A stretch of DNA of 64,000 nucleotides from Spongilla lacustris (Eukaryota > Porifera > Demospongiae > Spongillida > Spongillidae): positions 2,156,580 through 2,220,579 of the forward strand of contig OX442422.1 of assembly GCA_949361645.1 (NCBI GenBank), read 5' to 3'. Of this stretch, positions 1 to 23,007 are shown piece by piece. Numbering within the stretch: position 1 is the stretch's first letter; every line of letters starts with the position of its first letter. The notes under the pieces are model-generated. The model was not told where the DNA came from, searched no databases, and saw only the letters and a list, made by a program, of their open reading frames with translations. A program made the position numbers and the translations under genes.

Positions 1-670
1 TGTGTTGTGTATTGTGATTTGCCTGTGTACGTGTGTGCGTTGACATGGATGGGTAGGTATGTTGGCAAGTTAGAAATCGGTCACAAGGTTTTACGAGCTT
101 CATGCAATTGAAGTGCAAACTGCTTACCCTGCTTGTGCAAATGGGATTAATACATGTACACATGTACATGTACTAGATGACGTTGCAGCATTTTTCATAT
201 GCCTCTCACACCGATATAGAACCGACTTCGTTGGTCCCATAGACCGACTATGTCGGTCCGATACTCAAAGGCCCTAGCCACATATTCCGGGAATGGGGAT
301 ATCAGAGTACATGTACATGTATATCCCTATTTAGGACCGATATAGTTGGTCCTAATAGGCCCGGCACGGTGGGATATCGTCGGATATTAGGCCCCATAGG
401 AGCCTGATATCCGAGGGTATCCCTATATGGGACCTACTACATCGATCCCATTCCCACGTAGCTAGGGACTCACCTACTAGGTGGTGGCGGGGGGGGGGGG
501 GCCCAAGTGCAGCATTGTACAATGTAGATGCAAAGCTAGACTGACTGTATTTGATGTCAAGTCCCTGTGTAGGTGGGACGTAGGTCTCACCTACACTGGG
601 GTTCGGGTGGCACAGTTATAAGGTTACTGTGATGTGCGTGGGGACTTGTATAAATGTTTCCTTTCGCACA
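1..670. other. 5' flank or intron of the ABCA gene, no exon recognised
   Basis: No exon can be supported here. The stretch holds GT-rich sequence, an ACATGTACATGTAC run near 160-175, and a cluster of short self-complementary motifs around 215-480 built on ccgat/atcgg words. The N-terminal first membrane segment expected of an ABCA half-transporter is not visible, so it should lie upstream of the window. Confidence 0.4.
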
Positions 671-675
671 AACAG

Positions 676-731
676 GTCTGGCATCTACTTAGGTAATATC
701 TCCTCCACTGGGCAGAGCGAAGGGTTCCTGG
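676..731 (+). CDS. Candidate additional 5' exon of the ABCA gene
   Basis: An open segment reads SGIYLGNISSTGQSEGFLG between an acceptor (acaaacag) and a good donor (GGgtgagc). Its small, N-glycosylation-like content (NIS) suits the extracellular part of an ABCA half-transporter. However, it ends one base into a codon, while the next secure exon starts in phase 0 and shifts into a stop if joined directly. Either an unseen microexon or another donor lies between them, or this is not an exon. Confidence 0.3.
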
Positions 732-810
732 GTGAGCTCACATGCAGATGTGTGCCCATGCACACACATGCCAGAAACATGGGGCACATAACACACACAT
801 GCACACACAT

Positions 811-813
<3 letters not shown>

Positions 814-873
<60 letters not shown>
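814..873. repeat. (AC)n microsatellite abutting a splice acceptor
   Basis: About 60 bp of pure AC ends directly at the acceptor of the first secure ABCA exon (acacag, then the exon at 875). The repeat itself takes the place of a polypyrimidine tract. Confidence 0.9.
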
Positions 874-13758
<12,885 letters not shown>

Positions 13759-14675
13759 GCCCTGCCACGTGCATATGTGTGTACTTGTGTGTATGTGTAG
13801 ATTGTATCATCAGTCCTATGGATGTACAGCTGTGTTGTTGGACTATTTTAAAATGGGAATAGCATCTGACGTTTTTTTTTTTAGTATGGGATGATGTAAT
13901 TGTCACGCACATGCAAGCAACATCTACACGCAAGGCAGATGGTATACACAGCACAACCTGAGTGCCTGGGATGGTGAGCTAGCTAGCTACATACACCTCC
14001 AGAGCCGCAACTAAAACCTTTTATTCTAATAATTTCCACATGCTTTTGGTGATTCATAACACTTTTATAACGGCATGCATGGTTTTGGGAGATGTCCAGT
14101 TCAGAGTCATGGTCAATTTGAAGTGGATACCTAGCCTGACCTGTGAACGAGGATGATTTTGTTACAGGTCCTTCCATAGGTGTTCTGTATATGGCCATTA
14201 ATGTTACAAAATTCTGCAAGTACCCTGTGCGTGTGTGTGTGTGACTCCCTTGAGCCAGCTGCACTATATGCATGTAGATAACACAATGTACTTTCCTCCT
14301 CCATTGTAGCACCTATACGTGCATCTTGTTCTGCATGTGAGTGTGTTTAAATTCAGTTGTCCTGGTTTGCATAGCACCACCGAACCAACTACATGCATGC
14401 AGCAGAATGATCCCCATGACAACTGACAAAGTACTCATGCAGCAGAATGATCCCCATGACAACTGACAAAGTACTCATGCAGGCTTCAGGTTACAAGATC
14501 AAGCTGTATATATATATATGTATACCACTTCTATACCAACATTCATGTAACGCATGCTCTTAACCTAGTATATATATATATATATATATCAAAATAAACC
14601 ACTTGAAAATGTATGAAATTCCTGTACAAACAACTTCTGTACAAACACTGATCATAGTAAATGGAAGAGATAAGG
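13759..14675. other. Intergenic: ABCA 3' flank and TMEM258 3' flank
   Basis: No gene is visible. It holds a perfect two-copy tandem duplication of about 40 bp near 14398-14479 (gcagaatgatccccatgaca in each) and a TA run at about 14563-14590. The ABCA (+) and TMEM258 (-) genes converge on it. Confidence 0.6.
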
Positions 14676-15090
14676 CTACACGTAAATGCCCACCCACAAC
14701 AAGAGGAATAGAGTTCCAAATCCAAGGAACACGGCTGACCACAACGAAACCAGTAGCTCCTTGACGAGGCTTCTGGAGAACTTGTTGCTTGTTACCTCGT
14801 AGCTTGGAGACGCCAGGGTCAAAGAAAAATGTCGGCAAAACACAGTCGCATGGTACGTAAGTAATGTAACATATAAACAGAATGGGTTAATGGGCTGCTG
14901 TGAGGATACACAAAGAACCATGCCATGAAGAACAGGCCAATTCCGAGCAGTGTTATAGCAAGGTGCGGATAAACAGCTGGATTGACCGGACTCATGTAAC
15001 GCACCAAGCCATCCTTTAAAATCAATGGGGAAAAAAATGGCGCAATCATATATATATATATACATTTGTAGAAAAGTACAGCATTACCAT
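14676..15090 (-). CDS. TMEM258: TMEM258, oligosaccharyltransferase complex subunit
   Basis: TMEM258 is a small two-helix subunit of the endoplasmic-reticulum oligosaccharyltransferase that supports N-glycosylation. On the minus strand the coding exons are 15090-15088 (only the ATG), 15013-14910 and 14802-14676. They join in phase to 77 residues; the human protein has 79. Hallmark segments are [12 protein letters not shown], then a first helix ending FFMAWFFV, a junction with YEVTSNK, and the C-terminus [10 protein letters not shown] followed by TAG. These match the animal family closely from memory. Donors are gtaatg and gtatcc; acceptors are tttaaag and tctccaag. It is head-to-head with ARPC4. 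A start at the internal methionine of MSPVNP is possible but less likely given the clean ATG-exon splice. Confidence 0.95.
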
Positions 15091-15211
15091 CTCCGTTGAA
15101 AGATCTTTTGAAAGTGATTAAGTTGGTCTCTTTGTTACCCAACCGAGGACGAGGTGCGCTTTAATTCGAGCAGGATCCGGCGCATGCGCAACTGTGAACA
15201 GGGACCCGAAA
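15091..15211. promoter_or_regulatory. Bidirectional TMEM258/ARPC4 promoter with a palindromic NRF1-type site
   Basis: Only 121 bp separate the start codons of TMEM258 (-) and ARPC4 (+). The interval contains gcgcatgcgca at 15180-15190, a palindrome matching the NRF1 consensus, and no TATA box. NRF1 sites are typical of divergent, TATA-less housekeeping promoters in animals. Both genes need basal expression in most cells. Transcription starts are not visible from sequence. Confidence 0.8.
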
Positions 15212-18200
15212 ATGGCGAGTACTTGTATACATTGGTTATAGAGCTATGTAGCACCGTTTGTGTGATAAGAATGCTTGGATAATATCTATTAGTGATCAAG
15301 GTGACGTATATCTTTCTACCTTTTAGTCGGCCACGCTCAAGCCGTATTTGCAGGCCGTTCGGGCCACCCTTAACGCTGCTCTTTGTATCGAGAACTTCGA
15401 AAGCCAAGTTGTCGAGAGGCACAACAAGCCCGAGGTAGAATGGAGGTAAGGCTACGGTGTGACGTTTGTGTGCCGTGTCGAGCGTTGGCATTCCATCTGG
15501 CTTCAGGAGTAGTAAGGAGCTGCTGCTAGCCCCGTTAACCGTCAGCCGAAACGAGAAAGAAAAGGTTCAGATCGAGGCCTCCATAAACTCGATTCGCGTT
15601 TCAATTGCTATTAAGCAGGCAAGTTTTACGACAGGGTGCTTTTTATTCTCTTATGTGACCGCACGCACTATGTGTGTGTATGTTTTATTATTATCGAAAC
15701 AAAGGCGGATGAGATCGAGAAGATCCTCTGTAAGAAGTTCATGCGGTTCATGATGATGAGAGCAGAGAACTTCTTCATCCTCAGAAGAAAGCCAATTGAG
15801 GTCAGTTTACCTCTCATAACACTATTTCCAAATATGGGCATATTCTACTGAAAACCTTGGCAGCATTGTTTGGTCCCTTCTATGGGATGGAGTTTTGTGC
15901 TTGGAAATCAGGGTGTGACTGTGTCTTAGGTAGCTACAGAGACAAGAGAATGAGGGAGGTGTGGCTGTTGTGTGTACCCAACGTGCTAGAAACTTCAGCA
16001 CAACACACACATTAAAATGAGCTTCAACAGATGAGCTCACTTTCCTGTTTTTGTACACCAGTGTTACGGTGTAAAACATGTTTCCTTTTTCACCCCCACA
16101 ACAAAAAAGCATTGTGGGTTAATTTCCAGGGGGCCTTGATCTGTGTGGTGTATAACGTGTTGTGTTTTGTTAGGTCAATGGTAGTTTTCAGGGGATTGCA
16201 AGTGCTTATGTGGGCACTGATGTTCACAGGTGTTCATGCATGTGCAAGCTAACTTCAGTAGCACAACAAAGATGCAAAAATAATAATAATTCCCCCCCCC
16301 CCCCCCCCCCCCCCCGGGTGTTGCGTGTGAAGTGAAACTGGGTGCATGTCTGGGTCACCTGATTGAGCACATGTCCATGCAGAATTCAAGTGGCCATTTG
16401 TGATGTGTGTATTCATCCTTTCCATGTTTAACCTCTATGTATTACGCGCCACTATGTCCACCATAGTCCACTGTTACACATCTGTAACTAAGGCCTCTAG
16501 TTTTACTCACACAAAGCTGTCCATTGGAGTATTTTGGTGTAACTTCAATGTACGTACACTTTGTAGTGAACACCTAAATACTACAATGGACAGCTTTGTG
16601 TGAGTAAAACTAGAGGCCTTACAATTGTTGTTACATGTACAGTCAATGTGGGGCTGGTGTATTGAACATTGAGCAATGCAAGAGCCCTGTCATTTTATAA
16701 ACCTAACATCTTTCCCTTGTACTTACGTGAACGTCCCTCCATCTCTTCCACAGGGCTATGATATTAGCTTCCTGATAACAAACTTTCACACCGAACAGAT
16801 GTACAAACACAAACTAGTTGACTTCGTAATTCATGTAAGTCCTCTCTCTCTGCCCAGTCTTCGTCTCATGTCTTGTTTTGTTTTGCACATATTGTTTTCT
16901 TTTGTCCATGTTGTGCTCTTAGAGGGTATAATGATAAAAATAATTAATCAGGTGATCTTGCAATTAATATGAATTGTAATTGCTGGACTAGCTTGCAATG
17001 TGTTACTGGTTTGGACTGAAAGATGGTCCATCAGTGCATGCACAGTTTGGCTTGGACTTGATCACAAAGGTCAACATCCAAGTCTTGACCTTTCATAATA
17101 CCTGAGCAAAGGATATGGATATACTCCCCAAGGGTTAAAATACGATGTTGGTGACAACAGTGATAATAGAAGCAATGTAAGGAGGTTTGGCAAGTAGACA
17201 AGGGGCCTTATGGACCCCTCTCAGATCACAATTAGGACCCTCTCAGATCACAATTGGGGTAATTCGTTTCTCCTGGCTTCCTAGAGATTGATTATTGCCC
17301 GCCACAAAACCTATACCTCTATGCATGTCTGTATCATGCCAACAGTGTTTTTCCTGAAAGTGACGTATCCCCAACGTATTTCTGAAACGGTTCATTCCCG
17401 GCATGAACACACAGGCCTCATGGTAGATCACAGGAGTTTAGTTTTTTCATTAAGAGATCTGGTCCCTGTAAGAACATACTAGCTAGCTATGGTACTAGAA
17501 ATAGCATCCCAAAAAAAAGGAGGGCTACCTGAAACTATGTTGCAATGCAAATAGTACCTGTCTTACTAATTTGCACGAATTTGTATGGAACTACACATGT
17601 AGTGTTGATGAAACAAAAAACAATACCCCTGGCTACTTCACTACCATTTGCACAAAGTGGGTACTGCAAAAGCGTCCCCCTTGTACCCACATGGGATCTG
17701 ATAGCATCTGTGACCTAAGTATACCAAGGCACCATGACACATAGATGCCAAAATTAATGTGGTAGCAATGATAACCATGTCATTGATGATTAGTTGAATC
17801 CCCAGCATTTTGCCATGCACTAATGCACCATTATGAATAACATGACATACAAGCAAGGGCCATTACATGTATGTTCTTACAGGGACCAGAACGTGTATAC
17901 TTGTATTAAATTTCAATCAAATAGTCTGCTAATTTGTGATGTCTAGAGCTGTCAGGTAGGCTTTGTCAGATACTCAACTGAGGTGGGACATGTAGACCAC
18001 TGGACCTGGGTGGGGACATGTAGACCACTGGACCTGGGTGGGGACATGTAGACCACTGGACCTGGGTGGGGACATGTAGACCACTGGACCTGGGTGGGGA
18101 CATGTAGACCACTGGACCTGGGTGGGGACATGTAGACCACTGGACCTGGGTGGGGACATGTAGACCACTGGACCTGGGTGGGGACATGTAGACCACTGGA

Positions 18201-18614
18201 CCTGGGTGGGGACATGTAGACCACTGGACCTGGGTGGGGACATGTAGACCACTGGACCTGGGTGGGGACATGTAGACGGGTGGGGACATGTAGGCCACTG
18301 GACCTGGGTGGAGACATGTAGGCTATTGGCTTTATCGATACTCTCATCCTGGGGAAGGGATTGTATGTGTTCAGTTGTGCGTTGAGGGAAGAGGGTGGGT
18401 TGTTACTTGCCTGCACTATATATCAGTGCTTCTGCCCTCTTAAATCACAGTTCATGGAAGAGATTGACAAGGAGATTAGTGAAATGAAGATCTCCCTAAA
18501 CGCACGAGCTCGTATCGTTGCAGAGGAGTTCCTGAAGAATGTAAGCTTACTCACTTCTGTGTGCCTCATCTGACTGTCTCTTTCTTTCTTTTTTTTTGAT
18601 TCGAACAGTTTTAA
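15212..18614 (+). CDS. ARPC4: ARPC4, actin-related protein 2/3 complex subunit 4
   Basis: ARPC4 is the core scaffold subunit of the Arp2/3 complex, which nucleates branched actin filaments in the cytoplasm. Exons are 15212-15214 (ATG only), 15327-15445, 15507-15618, 15705-15800, 16754-16834, 18451-18540 and 18609-18614 (one Phe codon plus TAA). The joined frame gives 168 residues, the same length as human ARPC4, and ends EEFLKNF like it. Diagnostic stretches are [54 protein letters not shown] and [19 protein letters not shown]. The introns after 15214 (gcgagt) and 15618 (gcaagt) begin with GC rather than GT; no GT donor keeps the frame at either position. Introns 4 and 5 host MITEs and a minisatellite. 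Confidence 0.97.
16292..16315. repeat. Poly-C homopolymer
   Basis: About 24 consecutive C bases in an ARPC4 intron. The exact length is probably unreliable in the assembly. Confidence 0.8.
16489..16621. mobile_element. Hairpin MITE in an ARPC4 intron
   Basis: Terminal inverted repeats of about 40 bp (taaggcctctagttttactc and complement) enclose about 50 bp with its own small palindrome (caatgtacgtacactttg). No coding capacity, so a non-autonomous DNA element. The arms are almost identical. Confidence 0.8.
17458..17890. mobile_element. MITE with terminal inverted repeats of about 22 bp
   Basis: The left end tctggtccctgtaagaacat and the right end atgttcttacagggaccaga are complementary, 433 bp apart. 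The interior shows no coding capacity. It lies in ARPC4 intron 5. Confidence 0.7.
17980..18320. repeat. 28-bp minisatellite in ARPC4 intron 5
   Basis: About 11 units of 28 bp (gtggggacatgtagaccact, then ggacctgg). Open frames on the minus strand here are artefacts of the repeat. Confidence 0.93.
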
Positions 18615-18988
18615 GTTCAACTTGGAACAAAACATTATTATATTAGTAACATGTATCTGTTTAGTTGTTGCTAGGCAACATATGTAGGAAAATTTACTGT
18701 GTGTGTTATTGATTTGTGTTAGCCATGTACGTTATCCTAGTTGCACTAATTATAGTAACAGCGACTGGGGTTGTGGTTGTGTAAGGAATACGAAAAATAT
18801 GCTAGCTTTTGAAAACACGTAGAATTGCGCATTATGTTAAGAAAAACAGGCAATTGTAATATCTTTGCCTTGTGAGCTGTAATATTTCAATTTTGCTGTG
18901 ATGCAACTAACCTGTCCACACAAAGTGACAAATAAAAATCGAAACTTGTCAATATTGACAACACCAATGTGCACAATTATTATTTATT

Positions 18989-20284
18989 TTAGTCTTGAAA
19001 ATGGTTCTGCACATGCTGTTCAAACATCTGCAGTGCTTGGCTGCCTGGAAAGGTTTTGTTACACACGGGACACGACCTCGCTGACTCATCTGGTGCACCC
19101 TGTTGCTGGTGGGTGCGCCCACCTCCCTGCTGCTGTTGATGTGCGTGCTCTCCACCATCACCTCCCGTCAGCGCCCCCACCAGCTCGCTGATGTTCTCCT
19201 GGCTGTACATCACCTCCATCCTTACCTCTTCCAGCTCTTTCACCTTCACCGACAGCTTCATCTCCGACTCCCTCAGCTGTCCACGCAGGAGTTCAGCCCC
19301 GGCCTTCAGTTCCTCAACCTCTCTCCCGGCCCGGCCCAGCTCATGGGTGAGGCCGACCATCTTGGCACTGCTCTCCTGCTGCTGTACTGTGAGGGAGTGC
19401 ACCTTGGCCCTCTCCTCTACCAGCAGGGACTGGAGGTGTGTGCATTGTCTTCGGCACTCCTGCTCCAACCCACCAATCGTAACCTGACTCTCCCTTAGCT
19501 GATTGGTAAGGTCTTTCACCTTGGCGCGTTCCTTCTCAAGTTCGACCTCCAAGTATGAGCACCGCCTGTCTGACTCCGTCACTTGACTGTGGCTCTCACG
19601 TGAGCCCGGCTCCTGTACTGTGGCCTGCAGCTGCTGTTCCTTCTCCGTGCCCGCTTGGCCCTGTGAGCTCTGCAACGTAGCGTCGCCAGTCTGGGACTGA
19701 GCGTTCTCTGTCTGTATCGGCTCCGGCGCGGCAGAGCTTATGTTAAATACTGACGTTTCGAACATGGATAGCTGTTCCTCAGCTTTGACACTTTCCTCCG
19801 GTGGCGGAAAAGAGATTAGCGCTTCCTCCGTTGGGCAGGAACTACCGCTGCCTTCCTTGCCCTCATTTAGGCGAACGACAACTAGACTTTCCATGTCTCC
19901 TCCGGCAACAACTTCTTCTACAACGGCACACACTCGCGCGGCGAACAAAAATGGCGGGCTAGCCCCTCGTAAAACACCCTCGCGACTAACGTAGCAGAAC
20001 TGGTAGAAGTGTTCGCTCTCGGCGGGAAGACTCGAAGCCGGGAAGATGACTTCGGCTGCTTCCAGTTCGTGGCCCAGCTCTGTCTGAGTGGCGGACGATG
20101 CCCATACGTACGAATGGTAGTCTTTATTCGAAGTCCATCCTACTCGAAACAGTCCGATCCAATCTCGCGAGTTGCTTGGCTCGCCGCTCCTTCTGTATCG
20201 AACCGTGATATCTTTTAAAGGAAGGTAGCTTTCTTGAATGTCTAGAAATTGAACGTCAACACTCGTTGATGTCTTCTCACTCAT
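18989..20284 (-). CDS. SKICH-coiled-coil-C2H2 protein, CALCOCO/TAX1BP1-like, with LIR-like motif
   Basis: A single-exon gene of 431 residues. An N-terminal SKICH domain (about residues 8-115) has the signature DWIGLFRVGW and the FYQFCYVS strand. An acidic, low-complexity linker is followed by a long coiled coil (about 215-385) and a C-terminal UBZ-type zinc finger (SCPVCNKTF...EQHVQNHF). This is the layout of selective-autophagy receptors NDP52, TAX1BP1 and CALCOCO1. Just after the SKICH, residues 130-138 read DMESLVVVR. In NDP52 and TAX1BP1 a non-canonical LC3C-binding LVV motif lies at the equivalent place, so ATG8 binding is inferred. It is in tandem with, and paralogous to, the gene at 20704-22575. 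Orthology to one vertebrate member is not resolved. Confidence 0.9.
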   Translation of the reverse strand: MSEKTSTSVDVQFLDIQESYLPLKDITVRYRRSGEPSNSRDWIGLFRVGWTSNKDYHSYVWASSATQTELGHELEAAEVIFPASSLPAESEHFYQFCYVSREGVLRGASPPFLFAARVCAVVEEVVAGGDMESLVVVRLNEGKEGSGSSCPTEEALISFPPPEESVKAEEQLSMFETSVFNISSAAPEPIQTENAQSQTGDATLQSSQGQAGTEKEQQLQATVQEPGSRESHSQVTESDRRCSYLEVELEKERAKVKDLTNQLRESQVTIGGLEQECRRQCTHLQSLLVEERAKVHSLTVQQQESSAKMVGLTHELGRAGREVEELKAGAELLRGQLRESEMKLSVKVKELEEVRMEVMYSQENISELVGALTGGDGGEHAHQQQQGGGRTHQQQGAPDESARSCPVCNKTFPGSQALQMFEQHVQNHFQD

Positions 20285-20703
20285 TTTGGTATATCTATTA
20301 TATGTGCACCAATATTATTACAGCTCTCCAAACAATGGAGTTATATATAAATACAATGACATCACTGTACAAAGGGTATAAATAGCAACATTCAAGTGAC
20401 AGTATGTGAGAACTGATGATGAGACCAGGCGGCCGTGCATGTATGATATCAGGAGTATAAATATAGCTAGAGATATTAATATAGGTTATAATTACCACAG
20501 TATATGTACATGTATATGAAGCTAACCTTCAGGAGTAGTGTGATGTGTGAAGTGAACACACCTAAATTGGTCTCTCACGACTGGAATGCGAAATTATCCG
20601 ATCACCCGTGAATTCACATGTCATGTACTATATACACCAATCCGGCCAGCATGAATAAACAAGCAGAGCATACATACACGTACAGTGCGCAGGTTACATT
20701 TCG
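20285..20703. other. Spacer between the tandem SKICH genes
   Basis: AT-rich, about 420 bp, with no ORF of interest. It must contain the 3' end of the upstream gene and the promoter of the downstream one; no clear motif was identified. Confidence 0.5.
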
Positions 20704-22575
20704 TTAATCATGAAGATGACTGTTCACGTGCTCTTCAAACTCCCTCACTGGTGCACCAAGCGAGAATTCTACGCTGCATATGGGGCAGATGCGCGACGAG
20801 GATGACAAGGACCTCCACGGGTGACCCCTCAGTGAGTCCCGCCGCTGACCACCCTGTTCCTTCAGCTCCTCGTCCCTCTGCTCCTTCAGCTCAGCCAGCT
20901 GCCCCTCAAGAGCCTGTATCTTCTCGTACTGTTTTTGACAGGTCTCCTCACGACCTTCCAGTTCCTTGGAGAGGGTGCTGTGACTCTCCTGCATGCTTTT
21001 GACCTGCTGCTCCAGCACTTTTATTCGAGCCTGGTACTCCGCAACCTCGGCATCGCCTCCATACCCAGCTCGCTGAGCATAGCCGCGACGTAGCTCCAGG
21101 CACTCCTTGGCCTTGACCTCATACTCCTTCTTGCACTGGCTTATGCGCACCCTCAGTTCATCGCACTGGTTCTCCAGTGTTTGGATGCTGGTTTCCATGG
21201 CTGCCACCCGGCATGCCCCTCGCTCCTGTTCCTGCTGGGCTTCCTGGTAGTGCATCTCCAGGCTTTCATAGGTGGCCTGCAGTGCTTCGTAAACAGAACG
21301 TTCCACTGAGTCACTCCTGTTATTTTGAACAGATTCTTCGAACTGCCCACCCATCAGTTCTACAATGTTTTCCTGTGTGACAAAGTGGTCTTGCTTCTCC
21401 TTCTCAAGTTCCACCTGCTTCTCTGTGAGTTGCTCTTCCAGAGCCTTCAGGTGCACTTGCTCTGTGCGTAGCTCCTCTTGGTGGGTCACAACCTGGTTCT
21501 GAGTCTGGTTTCTAAGAGCCACCAGCTCTGAAGTCTGGGTGCGTAATGCTTCTTCCAGGGTAGCATTCTCTTGCTTCACCTGAGCTAACTGGTCCACATA
21601 GGTTTGCTTCTCAAAGGATGTTCTCTCCAATTCAGCTTCCAGTGTCTTTCGCACTGCTTCTACCTCTTTCAAAAACCTCTCCTCAAGAGCACGTGCCTGT
21701 TCCCGCGCTTGGTGTAGCGTCAGCGTCAGGGTCTGCTTCTCTTCAGCTCGCGCCCTGTCATCGTCTTTCAACGCATTTATTTGTTCCAGCTGACTTGCGA
21801 TGGTCCTATTCAGACGCTCCCTTTCCTCGTCCATGGCAGCCAGGAGCCCGTCTTTCTCCGTGCGTGTTCGTTTCAGCTCACTTTGCAGTTCGTCTCTTTC
21901 ACCTTGCAGGTCGTCTCTTTGTTTAAGCGTCGCTTGGCAACGTTCCTCTCCCTCCTGGACCGAGGCGACGAGATGTTTACTCTTCTCCACTTCCTTCTCC
22001 AAGCGGTCTTGTAGTACGGCATTGGTTTCAACACAAGCACGGAGTCGACTGTCCGCTTCGTCAAGAAGCGAGGTCTTTTCCCTGACTCGGTCTTCGAGAG
22101 AAGCAACAATACGTCGACCGTCTTCAATGACCTTGTCCCTCTCCTGTACGAGAGCCTCGCAATCTGCGTGATCTGCTCGACCCGTAGCCGTTTGGTGTGT
22201 GTCTAGGGCGACCGGCTCGGGCACTGCTTCCTTTCGCAACCTCGTGAATTGGAAAGGCGCGCTCGCACCGCGTACGGCGCCCTCCTTTGTTACGTAACAA
22301 AACTGATAAAAACGACCATCTTCTGAGGGAATTTTTGAACCGGCGAATGTCACCCTGCTTTCTATCTGATTGGGTAGGGGTTTTGGAGCAAGCACAGACG
22401 TAACCCTATCTTTGACGGAGGTCCAACCAACACGGAATAGTCCTATCCAGTCCTCGGAAGTTGCTGTGGATAAAAGAGTGGTCCCTCTCTGAAACCGAAC
22501 CACGACGTCCGCGGAAGGTGCGTACTCTCTCTGTATGCCGATAAATATTACGGTGTCCTGGTGAGTACGACTCAT
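20704..22575 (-). CDS. SKICH-coiled-coil-C2H2 protein, longer tandem paralog
   Basis: A single-exon gene of 623 residues from the preferred start (MSRTHQDTV). An in-frame ATG at 22632 would add 19 residues that do not resemble the paralog. The SKICH domain carries DWIGLFRVGWTS and FYQFCYVTKEGAVRGASAPF. A very long coiled coil rich in E, K, Q and R occupies about residues 150-580. The C-terminal UBZ finger reads RICPICSVEF...EEHVNSHLHD. The likely role is a ubiquitin- and cargo-linked adaptor in selective autophagy, inferred from domain order. Unlike its neighbour it has no LVV-type motif after the SKICH; the linker runs EAVPEPVALDT. The pair probably arose by tandem duplication. Confidence 0.9.
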   Translation of the reverse strand: MSRTHQDTVIFIGIQREYAPSADVVVRFQRGTTLLSTATSEDWIGLFRVGWTSVKDRVTSVLAPKPLPNQIESRVTFAGSKIPSEDGRFYQFCYVTKEGAVRGASAPFQFTRLRKEAVPEPVALDTHQTATGRADHADCEALVQERDKVIEDGRRIVASLEDRVREKTSLLDEADSRLRACVETNAVLQDRLEKEVEKSKHLVASVQEGEERCQATLKQRDDLQGERDELQSELKRTRTEKDGLLAAMDEERERLNRTIASQLEQINALKDDDRARAEEKQTLTLTLHQAREQARALEERFLKEVEAVRKTLEAELERTSFEKQTYVDQLAQVKQENATLEEALRTQTSELVALRNQTQNQVVTHQEELRTEQVHLKALEEQLTEKQVELEKEKQDHFVTQENIVELMGGQFEESVQNNRSDSVERSVYEALQATYESLEMHYQEAQQEQERGACRVAAMETSIQTLENQCDELRVRISQCKKEYEVKAKECLELRRGYAQRAGYGGDAEVAEYQARIKVLEQQVKSMQESHSTLSKELEGREETCQKQYEKIQALEGQLAELKEQRDEELKEQGGQRRDSLRGHPWRSLSSSSRICPICSVEFSLGAPVREFEEHVNSHLHD

Positions 22576-22696
22576 TTCTAGTTCAAGTTTAAAGGCTACT
22601 CGAGTACACCGTGCTGTGTTTTTAATAAGCACTTCTTGTTCCTAGAATAGCAATGACGTACCGTGATTTAATTTAGCTCCACATGATGATATGACG

Positions 22697-22705
22697 ACAT
22701 CCGGT
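22697..22705 (-). promoter_or_regulatory. ETS-type site upstream of the SKICH paralog
   Basis: On the minus strand accggatgt matches the ETS/GABP consensus, about 120 bp upstream of the preferred start. The surrounding tatgacgacatccgg resembles the CRE/ETS composite at 30115-30130. Confidence 0.5.
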
Positions 22706-22792
22706 CAGGCGATACAAAGTTCGAGAGTGATCGTAGTATTTGCACCAATTATTAAATGTACAATTATAAAATCTCTAGGACGAGAGTATAAA

Positions 22793-23007
22793 AAGGTGAT
22801 GTAGGATTTGTAGACAGCAATTGAGTAGAAACAAGGAATGACGGATATTGCATTCATAAATTACACGTGTACATTATTTAGCAATTCTATCTACCTGCCT
22901 GAAATTCTGTACTAAAAGTAGGTATGTATTATAATGAATGCATTATATCTGTAATTCCTTGTTTCCTTACTTTTTACTCAATTGCTGTCTACAAATGCTA
23001 CATCACC
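22793..23007. mobile_element. MITE-like inverted repeat
   Basis: Arms of about 70 bp (aaggtgatgtag ... acagcaattgagta and complement) enclose about 70 bp containing gcattcat/atgaatgc. No coding capacity. Moderate arm divergence suggests an older insertion. Confidence 0.7.

Noticed and set aside
15135..15491. 118-codon minus-strand ORF
   Set aside because: Shadow of ARPC4 exon 2 and the shared promoter; the plus-strand protein match is unambiguous.
17952..18416. Minus-strand repeat proteins (HVPTQVQWS type)
   Set aside because: Product of the 28-bp minisatellite; open in three frames and inside an ARPC4 intron.
19103..19994. Plus-strand ORFs across the SKICH genes (also 21618-22171)
   Set aside because: Antisense shadows of long coiled-coil coding sequence.
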